From: Chloroflexota bacterium
GTDB lineage: Bacteria; Chloroflexota; Dehalococcoidia; Dehalococcoidales; RBG-16-60-22
Assembly: GCA_022574315.1 (NCBI GenBank)
Contig: JACZSH010000043.1
Location: 1 to 10,713 of the forward strand
Direction of reading: 5' to 3'
Length of the DNA stretch: 10,713 nt
Position numbers and translations under genes: made by a program. The notes beneath the pieces are model-generated. The model was not told the origin of the DNA. It ran no database searches and saw nothing but the letters and a program-made list of their open reading frames with translations. The first letter of the stretch is position 1. Each line of letters begins with the position of its first letter. Positions 4,581 to 10,713 of the stretch are shown here, one piece after another.

Positions 4581-5777
4581 ATGAGACAGGTATATCTCGA
4601 TAACGCAGCCACTACCCCGCTCCTCCCCGAAATTGCGGACGAAATGATGCCCTATCTGGGAAAGTATTTCGCCAATCCTTCCTGCCTTCACGATTGGGGA
4701 GATGCCCCGCGCGAAGCCATGGAAAATGCCCGACTCCAGGTGGCCAATCTGATTGGCGCCCGGAGTGAGGAGATAATCTTCACCGGCAGCGGTACCGAGA
4801 GCAACAATTTTGCTATCAAGGGACTGGCGATGGCTCGGCAGGCGAAAGGGAAACACGTCGTCGTCTCCGCCATTGAGCATTTTTCGGTGCTCCACTCGGC
4901 AAAAACGCTGGAAAAGTGGGGCTTTGAGGTAACTCTGGTACCGGTGGATGGACAGGGTCTGGTCGACCCTGACGCCGTGCGCCAAAGCCTGCGCCCGGAT
5001 ACCGTTCTTGTTTCCATCATGCACGCCAACAGTGAAGTAGGCACCATCCAGCCCATCGCCGAGATTGCCCGCATCACCAGAGAAAACAACGTCCTTTTTC
5101 ATACTGACGCCGTGGCCACGGCCGGCACCATCCCCGTTGACGTCACCGGACTGGGTGTGGACGCCCTGAGTCTGGCGGCCAGCCAGTTTTATGGCCCTAA
5201 AGGGGCCGGCGCCCTCTGGTTAAAAAAAGGTGTCCGCATCATGCCCCTGCTCGATGGCGGCGTACAGGAAGGAGGCCGCCGTGCCGGCACGGAAGACGTC
5301 CCGGCCATTGTCGGCCTGGGCAAAGCCGCCCAACTGGCCGCTGGCAGCTTGACCGACCGCTTGAACCGCCTCACTTCTCTCCGTGACCGCCTCCTGGCGG
5401 AGTTGCCGGCTAAAATAGAACACGTTATCGTCACCGGTGTCGCCCTTCCGGCTCAGCACCGGCTTCCCGGGCACGCCAGTTTCTGCGTTGAGTTTATTGA
5501 GGGCGAGTCCATGCTCATGCTCTTAAACATACAGGGAGTTGCCGTCGCCAGCGGTTCCGCCTGTACCTCGCGTGCCCTGAAAGCTTCTCACGTGCTCATT
5601 GCCATGGGCTTGTCCCATGAGCTGGCCCAGGGCTCCATTCTTTTTACCCTCGGGATTGACAATAATCATGAAGACGTGGATTATGTACTCGAGGTGATGC
5701 CGCCCGCCGTTGACCGACTGCGCCAGATGTCACCTCTCTACGCAAAGTTCACCAGAACAGGCAAAGGAGGCGGTTGA
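4581..5777 (+). CDS. iscS: IscS/NifS-family cysteine desulfurase homologue lacking the PLP lysine
   Basis: The 398-residue product aligns over the full length of class V NifS/IscS enzymes: the N-terminal YLDNAATTP, GSGTESNN at 69-76, EH100, HTDAV near 174-178, GRRAGTEDV at 232-240, and the mobile-loop GSACTS with C328. Family members use PLP to take sulfur from cysteine as a persulfide. Here the PLP site is altered. The usual AHK-x-x-GPKG reads A200-S201-Q202-F-Y-GPKG, so His becomes Ser and the Schiff-base Lys becomes Gln (codon CAG 5184-5186). The PLP-ring Gln after DAV is A179. The Arg in the usual IRFSLG, which binds the substrate carboxylate, is L354. Ordinary desulfurase chemistry seems unlikely. 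An IscS from Archaeoglobus fulgidus is, as I recall, also naturally without this lysine and was crystallised with IscU, its Cys helping to hold an Fe-S cluster. IscU follows after one base. The start has AAGGTG upstream. Confidence 0.9.
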   Translation: MRQVYLDNAATTPLLPEIADEMMPYLGKYFANPSCLHDWGDAPREAMENARLQVANLIGARSEEIIFTGSGTESNNFAIKGLAMARQAKGKHVVVSAIEHFSVLHSAKTLEKWGFEVTLVPVDGQGLVDPDAVRQSLRPDTVLVSIMHANSEVGTIQPIAEIARITRENNVLFHTDAVATAGTIPVDVTGLGVDALSLAASQFYGPKGAGALWLKKGVRIMPLLDGGVQEGGRRAGTEDVPAIVGLGKAAQLAAGSLTDRLNRLTSLRDRLLAELPAKIEHVIVTGVALPAQHRLPGHASFCVEFIEGESMLMLLNIQGVAVASGSACTSRALKASHVLIAMGLSHELAQGSILFTLGIDNNHEDVDYVLEVMPPAVDRLRQMSPLYAKFTRTGKGGG

Positions 5778-5778
5778 T

Positions 5779-6171
5779 ATGCCGATATATAGCGAAAAGG
5801 TCATGGAACATTTCATGCACCCGCGTAACGTCGGGGAAATTGAGAACCCTGACGGCGTTGGCAATGTCGGCAACCCGGTGTGCGGTGACATGATGTCTTT
5901 TTATATTAAAGTTAAAGATAACCGGCTCGAAGACGTCAAATTCAAGACCTTCGGTTGCGGCGCGGCCATTGCCGTTTCCAGTATCGTCAGTGAGATGGCT
6001 ATCGGCCGGACGTTGGACGAGGCACGCAATATCACTGCCCAACTGGTCGCTGACGAGTTGGAAGGCTTGCCCAAGAATAAGTTCCACTGCTCCAACCTGG
6101 GCGCCGAGGCTCTGAACAATGCCATTGACGATTATCTTGAGAAAAAGAAAAAACAAGGAGGCGAGGAGTGA
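5779..6171 (+). CDS. iscU: IscU-type Fe-S cluster scaffold protein
   Basis: The 130-residue product is an IscU/NifU-N scaffold with the three cluster cysteines in canonical contexts: C35 in NPVCGD with the conserved D37, C60 in FGCGAAIA, and C104 in FHCSNLG. It assembles [2Fe-2S] or [4Fe-4S] clusters with sulfur from an IscS partner. The ATG at 5779 starts one base after the IscS stop and has AAGGAGG at 5764-5770, so an in-frame start within the IscS gene at 5710 is rejected. The tight coupling implies a stoichiometric complex with the altered IscS. The lysine-rich C-terminal tail is short. No HscA, HscB, ferredoxin or IscA gene is adjacent, as in minimal systems of anaerobes. Confidence 0.95.
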   Translation: MPIYSEKVMEHFMHPRNVGEIENPDGVGNVGNPVCGDMMSFYIKVKDNRLEDVKFKTFGCGAAIAVSSIVSEMAIGRTLDEARNITAQLVADELEGLPKNKFHCSNLGAEALNNAIDDYLEKKKKQGGEE

Positions 6172-6365
6172 TGCCTGAACACGAAGAACCCAGGACACGC
6201 CAGTTCTGTCCCTACTGTGATGAAGAGATGCTGGCGCCGGACGGCGCCGGCTGCCAGACTTGCGGTATTACCGTGTTTTACTGTCCCCGGTGCCGAAGTC
6301 CCGTGCCTCGCGACCTGAAGAAATGCCCCGAATGTGGTGCTGAGATTAAGGGCGAAGCAGCCTGA
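6171..6365 (+). CDS. 64-residue double zinc ribbon protein
   Basis: The product carries four evenly arranged CxxC pairs, C13/C16, C28/C31, C38/C41 and C52/C55, consistent with two zinc ribbons or possible Fe-S binding. Its ATG overlaps the IscU stop (TGATG) and uses AAGGAGG at 6155-6161, so translation is coupled to IscU. A GTG three bases upstream is possible but less likely. The family is not recognised by name. Position between IscU and DsrE suggests an accessory role in Fe-S or sulfur handling, as inference only. Confidence 0.82.
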   Translation: MPEHEEPRTRQFCPYCDEEMLAPDGAGCQTCGITVFYCPRCRSPVPRDLKKCPECGAEIKGEAA

Positions 6366-6379
6366 AAGGAGATAAACAA

Positions 6380-6865
6380 ATGGTAGAAGAAAAAGAGAAA
6401 CTGAGCATTGTTGTCTTCAGCGGTGAGCTTGACAAGGTACTCGCCGCCTTCATGCTCGCCACCACCGGTGCCAGCATGGGCATGGCCGTCACCATGTATT
6501 TTACCTTCTGGGGGCTGAATGCCATCAAGAAAAAAAGCGGCACCATCCGGTCAAAAGGGCTGATGCGGAAAATGCTGAACCGCCTCAACCGCGGCGGCAC
6601 CAATCGTTTGAAAATGGGACATTTTCATATGCTCGGACTCGGTACCTGGATGATGAAAAAACTGATGAAAGAAATCAACCTGCCGTCCATTGACGAGTTT
6701 TTCGAAATGACTAAATCCATGGACGTGAAAATCATCGCCTGCACCACTTCATGTGGTTTCATGGGACTCGGAGAAGACGCTTTCCGTGATGAAGTCGATG
6801 TTATGACCGGCGCCGCCTATTTCCTGGGTGAAGCCAGAAAATCAAAAGTGACCCTTTTCATCTAG
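6380..6865 (+). CDS. DsrE-family (DsrE2/peroxiredoxin-like) sulfur-relay protein
   Basis: The 161-residue product has the DsrE/DsrF-like fold pattern: an N-terminal strand LSIVVFSG, a long helix with ATTGASMGM near 27-35, the FTFWGL segment at 41-46, and a C-terminal cysteine loop C121-T-T-S-C125 followed by GFMGL. These features are typical of DsrE2-type proteins, where the loop cysteine carries a persulfide. A hydrophobic stretch near 15-46 could look membrane-like but is part of the fold in this family. It starts at ATG 6380 with AAAGGAG 9 bases upstream and is followed 35 bp later by tusA, its usual sulfur-transfer partner. This supports a persulfide relay. No DsrF, DsrH or rhodanese gene is next to it. 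Direction of transfer is not known. Confidence 0.85.
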   Translation: MVEEKEKLSIVVFSGELDKVLAAFMLATTGASMGMAVTMYFTFWGLNAIKKKSGTIRSKGLMRKMLNRLNRGGTNRLKMGHFHMLGLGTWMMKKLMKEINLPSIDEFFEMTKSMDVKIIACTTSCGFMGLGEDAFRDEVDVMTGAAYFLGEARKSKVTLFI

Positions 6866-6900
6866 ACCCCCATTCTCATTGACGCGACAAGGAGGAAACA

Positions 6901-7134
6901 ATGAAGGCAGACCAGACCCTGGATTGTATCGGGCTTTATTGCCCGATGCCTATCGTCAAGACCGCTCAGAAAATAAAGGATTTAAAAACCGGTGACGTCC
7001 TTGAAATATTATCGGATGATATCGGGATAAAACTGGATATGCCCGCCTGGTGTGATTCCACCGGCCACGAGTACCTGGGAACCGAAGAAGCCGGCACCGA
7101 AATCAAGGTCTACGTTAAAAAGACACATGAATAA
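6901..7134 (+). CDS. tusA: TusA/SirA-family sulfur carrier protein
   Basis: The 77-residue product is a TusA-type sulfur carrier with the C14-P-M-P motif after LDCIGLY. The CPxP cysteine receives a persulfide from a donor such as IscS and hands it to DsrE-type proteins or biosynthetic enzymes. Extra cysteines are C9 and C51. The ribosome site AGGAGG is just upstream of ATG 6901. Placement directly after dsrE and four genes after the iscS homologue points to a dedicated sulfur relay. Here the IscS may not make persulfide from cysteine, so TusA may work as the source rather than the receiver for cluster assembly, which is inference. Use in tRNA thiolation is the alternative. Confidence 0.93.
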   Translation: MKADQTLDCIGLYCPMPIVKTAQKIKDLKTGDVLEILSDDIGIKLDMPAWCDSTGHEYLGTEEAGTEIKVYVKKTHE

Positions 7135-7167
7135 TTTCCTCCTGCCGGAATATCAGGAGGTGGCTCA

Positions 7168-7464
7168 ATGACAGAACAGGTTACCCTGCTGGTAAATGAG
7201 ACCCCCATCCCGCTCGATTATTTTGTCGAAGGGTTTGTCGGTCATACCCTCAGCGGTATCGTCGCCGCGCTGAAAGGCACCGGAGAAATCGTCTCTCTGG
7301 ATGTCGCCATTGACGGTGAAAGCGTGTCGGTTACTCTCAACGGTGCCGACGTGCCGGTTAACCTCTTCGCCTCTAAAATCATCCGGAATACCCTCACCGG
7401 CCTCGTCTCTTCGCTGAAAGGTGTCGGCGTCACCGAAAAGATAGCCATCGCCATCCGGCGCTAG
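7168..7464 (+). CDS. 98-residue protein of two 48-residue repeats
   Basis: I do not recognise a named family. The product is a gapless tandem duplication: residues 5-48 align with 53-96 at an offset of 48. Matching positions include N10/N58, P15/P63, F19/F67, T27-L28/T75-L76, G30/G78, L35-K36-G37/L83-K84-G85 and G39/G87. Each unit reads strand, polar turn, amphipathic helix, LKG turn, strand, so the whole would be a pseudo-symmetric alpha/beta protein. There are no cysteines, no signal peptide and no long membrane helix. AGGAGGTG lies 8 bases before ATG 7168. It is the last gene of the sulfur cluster, 33 bp after tusA, so it is probably co-expressed and might be a structural or partner protein. 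Confidence 0.82.
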   Translation: MTEQVTLLVNETPIPLDYFVEGFVGHTLSGIVAALKGTGEIVSLDVAIDGESVSVTLNGADVPVNLFASKIIRNTLTGLVSSLKGVGVTEKIAIAIRR

Positions 7465-7475
7465 CCCCGGAGCGG

Positions 7476-8720
7476 TCAGGCCGCCCTGGGAAGGCTGACT
7501 TTTTTCATCAGCAGCAGCGCCAGTACCGACAGGGCCACGCTGCTCAGGGCAATACCGTTAAACACGGACAGGATATCGAATTCGTCCATGAAAAAGCCGG
7601 CCACCGGGTACAGCAAGCTCATTCCTTCCATTCCCAGGCCGAAGTAAATGCCGAATACGGTCGCCCTGATCCGGGCGGGCACACTGTCCATCAGGAAGGG
7701 CTGTACCGCCGCCTGCCTCATGTACATGAGCATGCCGAACAGTACCATGACCACTATCAGTCCGGCGTTATACTCCAGCCGGATCAGCAAATACAGGACG
7801 GGGCCGGTCGCTGCCAGCGTCAGGAATATCGTCTGCTTTCGTCCCCACCGGTCGGATAGCCACCCTCCCAAAAGGCTGCCCAGTATGCCGCCGCCTCTGG
7901 TGATGCCGATTAGCAGCGCCGCCGTGGTCGGGGTAACCCCCAGTCCGTCCACCAGGTATATCGGGAAAAAAGCCAGGACGGTGCCCCCGAGCAGCTGTAT
8001 CATTATTGCCAGGCCGATGATGATGGCTATCGGCCGCAGGACACTTAAAATACCCGGCCTGCTCCGCTTCTGCCGGTTGACACCGGAGTCGTCATCGGAG
8101 AATATTTTGACAGCTTCCTGGCCTCTCTCTTCCGGGCTCCGGCGCCTCAGTTTCTTCAGCACCAGGGGGACCGCCACCACCGCCGGTATCCCCATGGCGA
8201 AAAAGGCATACCGCCAGCTCATTATGCCGGCGATGAGCCCGCCCAGGATTGGCCCCAGCGCGTAACCGATGCTGCCGCCCATCATGTGCAGGGCGATTAC
8301 TTTCCCCCTCTTGTCCGCCGCGTAATACGCCGAGAGCAGCGATACTGCCGAAGGGTGATAGCCGCCGGCAAAAATACCCATGATAATTAAAATCGCCAGC
8401 ATCGAGTAGTAGGATGGACTCAGCCCCACCGCCAGGGAGGAAAGCCCGATGCCCCCCAGCCCGACGGCGATAACCACCTGCGGGCGGACACGGTCGCCAA
8501 TCCATCCTCCCGGAAACTGGGATAGTCCGGCAGTGATGGTATAAGCGGCCAGCAACAGTCCGGATTGAAAATAGTTCAGTCCCAGGGATATCTTGATAAG
8601 TGGCAGCAGCGCCGCCAGCAGTCCGGCGCACAGGTCATGGCTGAAGTGGGTATAAGTGAAAAAAGTGGCCGTGTTCCCGCCCCACTGCTGGTAAACCGTT
8701 CCTTTTTTATCTCTCAACAA
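7476..8720 (-). CDS. MFS transporter, 12 TM (fosmidomycin-resistance-like)
   Basis: The 414-residue product is a major facilitator transporter with about 12 hydrophobic segments in two halves separated by a charged loop near residues 190-225. MFS motif A appears in both halves: GGWIGDRVRP at 71-80 and GGWLSDRWGRKQ in the second half. The N-terminus has H-F-S-H-D-x-C-A-G-L followed by LLPLI, a pattern close to the fosmidomycin-resistance (Fsr) subgroup. The substrate is unknown and may be a drug or an organic anion. The start is TTG at 8720, with TTG at 8717 as an alternative: an in-frame stop lies 24 bases further upstream and no ATG or GTG occurs before the first membrane segment. It faces the sulfur cluster tail to tail with only 11 bp between stops. 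A promoter fits at 8810-8782. Confidence 0.9.
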   Translation of the reverse strand: MLRDKKGTVYQQWGGNTATFFTYTHFSHDLCAGLLAALLPLIKISLGLNYFQSGLLLAAYTITAGLSQFPGGWIGDRVRPQVVIAVGLGGIGLSSLAVGLSPSYYSMLAILIIMGIFAGGYHPSAVSLLSAYYAADKRGKVIALHMMGGSIGYALGPILGGLIAGIMSWRYAFFAMGIPAVVAVPLVLKKLRRRSPEERGQEAVKIFSDDDSGVNRQKRSRPGILSVLRPIAIIIGLAIMIQLLGGTVLAFFPIYLVDGLGVTPTTAALLIGITRGGGILGSLLGGWLSDRWGRKQTIFLTLAATGPVLYLLIRLEYNAGLIVVMVLFGMLMYMRQAAVQPFLMDSVPARIRATVFGIYFGLGMEGMSLLYPVAGFFMDEFDILSVFNGIALSSVALSVLALLLMKKVSLPRAA

Positions 8721-8781
8721 TGCTTTGCTGCTCTCTGTCTGTCATCGGCGGATGTTATCGGGTAGCGCTCTGCCCGACACA

Positions 8782-8810
8782 ATCATAATCTTTGCCGTAC
8801 GCGGGCGCAA
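8782..8810 (-). promoter_or_regulatory. Sigma70-type promoter for the MFS gene
   Basis: The minus strand reads TTGCGC (8810-8805), a 17-bp spacer and TATGAT (8787-8782). Transcription would start about 55 bases upstream of the TTG start codon. Confidence 0.55.
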
Positions 8811-8843
8811 GTTTATTTCCCTCCGTCCCGTCGGGCGTCTCGG

Positions 8844-8872
8844 TTGAAGAGTCACGCTCCATAAGTTATAAT
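8844..8872 (+). promoter_or_regulatory. Sigma70-type promoter for aspS
   Basis: TTGAAG (8844-8849), a 17-bp spacer and TATAAT (8867-8872) give a strong housekeeping promoter. Transcription would start near 8879, about 27 bases before the aspS start codon, leaving no room for a T-box leader. Confidence 0.7.
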
Positions 8873-8905
8873 TAGCTTGGTAGTCTTATCCCCGGGGAGG
8901 TCAAT

Positions 8906-10699
8906 TTGCTCAAAAGCCACAGTTGCGGAGAACTCAGGGATGAGCATATCGGTGACGTGGTGACCTTGGCCGGGTGGGTCGACCGCCGCCGTGACCACGG
9001 TGGTTTAATCTTCATTGACCTTCGGGACAGAGAAGGTATCGTCCAGGTAGCTTTCGACCCGGAAAAATCGGCCTCCAGCCATGAAGTCGCCGGCGACCTG
9101 CGTAACGAGTACGTGGTCAAGATTATCGGTGAGGTCGTCCGGCGTCCGTCAGGTACTGAGAACTCCCGCCTGCCCACCGGCCAGATTGAAATTACCGCCC
9201 GGGAAGTGTCCATCCTTAACCCGTCAAAAACACCGCCCTTTTACATCAACGAGGAAACTGACGTGGACGAGAGTCTCCGTCTCAAGTACCGCTACCTTGA
9301 CCTCCGCCGTCCCCGGATGAAGGCGAATATCCTTTTCCGGCATAAAACAGTCAAGTTCATCCGTGATTTTCTTGATGCCGCCGGATTTATTGAAGTAGAG
9401 ACTCCCATCCTGATTAAAAGCACTCCGGAAGGCGCCCGCGATTACCTCGTTCCCAGCCGGATTCACCCCGGGGAGTTCTATGCGCTGCCTCAGTCACCCC
9501 AGCAGCTCAAACAGCTGCTGATGGTCGCCGGCCTGGAGAAATACTACCAGATTGCCCGCTGTTTTCGTGACGAGGATACCCGCGCCGACCGTCAGCCGGA
9601 GTTCACCCAGCTCGACCTTGAAATGAGCTTTATCGATGAGGAAGATATCCTCGTCCTTTTTGAAGAGCTTTTCACCTCCCTGGTGGAAACCCTGAAACCC
9701 GGCACGCGGGTGAAGCGGCCTTTCCCGCGTATCGGTTACGCTGATGCCATGGACCGCTACGGCTCTGACAAGCCTGATTTACGCTTTGGCATGGAGATAA
9801 AAGACCTCTCGGACATCGTTGCCCAATCTGATTTCTCTATCTTTCGCAACACCGTCGCCGACAGTGGTCGGGTCAAAGGCATCTGCGCGCCTGGTTGCGC
9901 CCATTATTCCCGCCGACAGCTTGATGAGTTGAATCGACTGGCTCAAGACTTCGGTGCCGGCGGACTGGTAACTATTGCCCTCGGTGACTCCACCGGAAAG
10001 CTGGACGATTTAACCATGGCGATGGTGAAGTCCACCGCCGCCAAATACTTGACTATCGATGAAATAAAGCGGATGGCTTCTTCCCTCCAGGCCGGTCTCG
10101 GTGACCTTCTCCTTATCGTCGCCGCGGCTCCGGACCTGGTTAATACCGTCCTCGGCCGGCTTCGGCAGGAGCTCGGCAACCGGCTTGGTCTGGCCGACCC
10201 GGATGCCCTGTCTTTTGCTTACATCGTCGGTTTCCCCCTGCTGCGTAAAGATAATGCCTCCGGGCAGTGGACTTCGGAACACCACCCCTTCACCGCGCCC
10301 TGGCCGGAAGATATTCCTTTGTTGGACACCGCCCCCGCTAAAGTGCGCGGACGCCATTATGATATGGTCTGTAACGGCTATGAAATCGGCGGCGGCAGCC
10401 TCCGGATTTACACCTCCGAATTACAAAAGAAGGTTTTCCGGCTCCTCGGCTATACCGATGAGGAGATTACCGAGCGTTTCGGCCACATGCTGGAGGCTTT
10501 TGAGTTTGGCGCCCCGCCCCACGGCGGCATCGCCCTCGGTATCGACCGCATCGTCATGCTGATGGTGGGCGCGGAGACGATACGTGAGGTCATCGCTTTC
10601 CCCAAAAACCAGGCGGCCATGGACCTGACCATGAATGCGCCTTCTCCGGTAACCGAAGAGCAGCTGTCTGACCTCCACATCAGTCTGCGAGAAGAATAA
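8906..10699 (+). CDS. aspS: Aspartyl-tRNA synthetase, probably non-discriminating
   Basis: The 597-residue product is a full-length bacterial-type class II AspRS, which charges tRNA with aspartate in the cytoplasm. In order are an OB-fold anticodon domain (about 1-105), motif 1 around FIEVETPIL at 161-169, motif 2 with CFRDEDTRADRQPEFTQ at 219-235, a GAD insertion (roughly 290-430), and motif 3 GGIALGIDRIVML at 540-552. Residues H31 and G83 match those reported to make bacterial AspRS of Pseudomonas aeruginosa non-discriminating (H31, G83), so it should also charge tRNA-Asn, with GatCAB completing Asn-tRNA. The start is TTG 8906 with GGGAGGT at 8895-8901. Its spacer of 4 bases is short, but no ATG or GTG is available near the family N-terminus. 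It has its own promoter and is complete; only 14 bases follow. Confidence 0.96.
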   Translation: MLKSHSCGELRDEHIGDVVTLAGWVDRRRDHGGLIFIDLRDREGIVQVAFDPEKSASSHEVAGDLRNEYVVKIIGEVVRRPSGTENSRLPTGQIEITAREVSILNPSKTPPFYINEETDVDESLRLKYRYLDLRRPRMKANILFRHKTVKFIRDFLDAAGFIEVETPILIKSTPEGARDYLVPSRIHPGEFYALPQSPQQLKQLLMVAGLEKYYQIARCFRDEDTRADRQPEFTQLDLEMSFIDEEDILVLFEELFTSLVETLKPGTRVKRPFPRIGYADAMDRYGSDKPDLRFGMEIKDLSDIVAQSDFSIFRNTVADSGRVKGICAPGCAHYSRRQLDELNRLAQDFGAGGLVTIALGDSTGKLDDLTMAMVKSTAAKYLTIDEIKRMASSLQAGLGDLLLIVAAAPDLVNTVLGRLRQELGNRLGLADPDALSFAYIVGFPLLRKDNASGQWTSEHHPFTAPWPEDIPLLDTAPAKVRGRHYDMVCNGYEIGGGSLRIYTSELQKKVFRLLGYTDEEITERFGHMLEAFEFGAPPHGGIALGIDRIVMLMVGAETIREVIAFPKNQAAMDLTMNAPSPVTEEQLSDLHISLREE

Positions 10700-10713
10700 C
10701 GGATGGTTGACAT

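Noticed and set aside
4437..5102. Minus-strand ORF overlapping the start of the iscS homologue
   Set aside because: Antisense shadow of a full-length recognised gene with a good ribosome site.
5184..5186. Loss of the PLP lysine as a single sequencing error (AAG to CAG)
   Set aside because: Three other PLP or substrate residues are also changed, so a single miscall cannot explain the pocket.
7465..7475. Bidirectional terminator between the convergent genes
   Set aside because: Only 11 bp separate the stops; the small GCGG/CCGC hairpin nearby has no T-run on either strand.
10700..10713. Possible start of another gene (ATG at 10703) or a -35 box (TTGACA)
   Set aside because: Only 14 bases remain, with no ribosome site visible, so nothing can be supported.

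Overview
The window looks like chromosomal DNA of a strictly anaerobic bacterium, most likely a Chloroflexota of the Dehalococcoidia type. That placement is an inference from gene content: anaerobic oxygen-defence genes, a Sec-containing glutaredoxin, an AspRS with the non-discriminating signature, many small CxxC proteins and a REP-like inverted repeat of a kind I associate with such genomes. No rRNA, tRNA, CRISPR array, transposase or phage gene was seen.

Left part (1-2856): two divergent redox units share the promoter region 1118-1266. Leftward run a ferritin-like diiron protein and the N-terminal 176 residues of a flavodiiron protein cut by the window edge. Rightward run a three-CxxC mini zinc ribbon, a glutaredoxin-like protein whose active site is UxxC (in-frame TGA at 1498-1500 followed by a SECIS-like hairpin), an AhpF-like thioredoxin reductase without an N-terminal domain, and a 53-residue Cys-rich protein. 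This resembles the NADH-dependent reductase/glutaredoxin pair (Cp34/Cp9) that I recall from Clostridium pasteurianum, but with selenocysteine.

Middle (2946-3999): a leftward CsoR-type metal-sensing repressor is followed by a small zinc ribbon. About 500 bp without a gene then holds inverted repeats at the csoR promoter, an 88-bp REP/MITE-like element, a CRP/FNR-like site and candidate promoters.

Right-centre (4000-7464): a compact rightward cluster encodes a hemerythrin-like protein, an IscS/NifS homologue, IscU, a double zinc ribbon, a DsrE-family protein, a TusA-family protein and a small protein made of two 48-residue repeats. The IscS homologue keeps its mobile-loop cysteine but has lost the PLP lysine (Gln), the neighbouring His (Ser), the PLP-ring Gln (Ala) and the substrate-carboxylate Arg (Leu). 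The cluster may therefore supply Fe-S assembly with sulfur by a relay (DsrE/TusA) rather than by ordinary cysteine desulfuration. This is the most interesting system in the window.

Right end (7476-10713): a leftward MFS transporter starting at TTG, a divergent promoter region with two good sigma70-type promoters, and a complete aspS starting at TTG. The AspRS carries His31 and Gly83, which points to a non-discriminating enzyme and to Asn-tRNA formation by a GatCAB amidotransferase.
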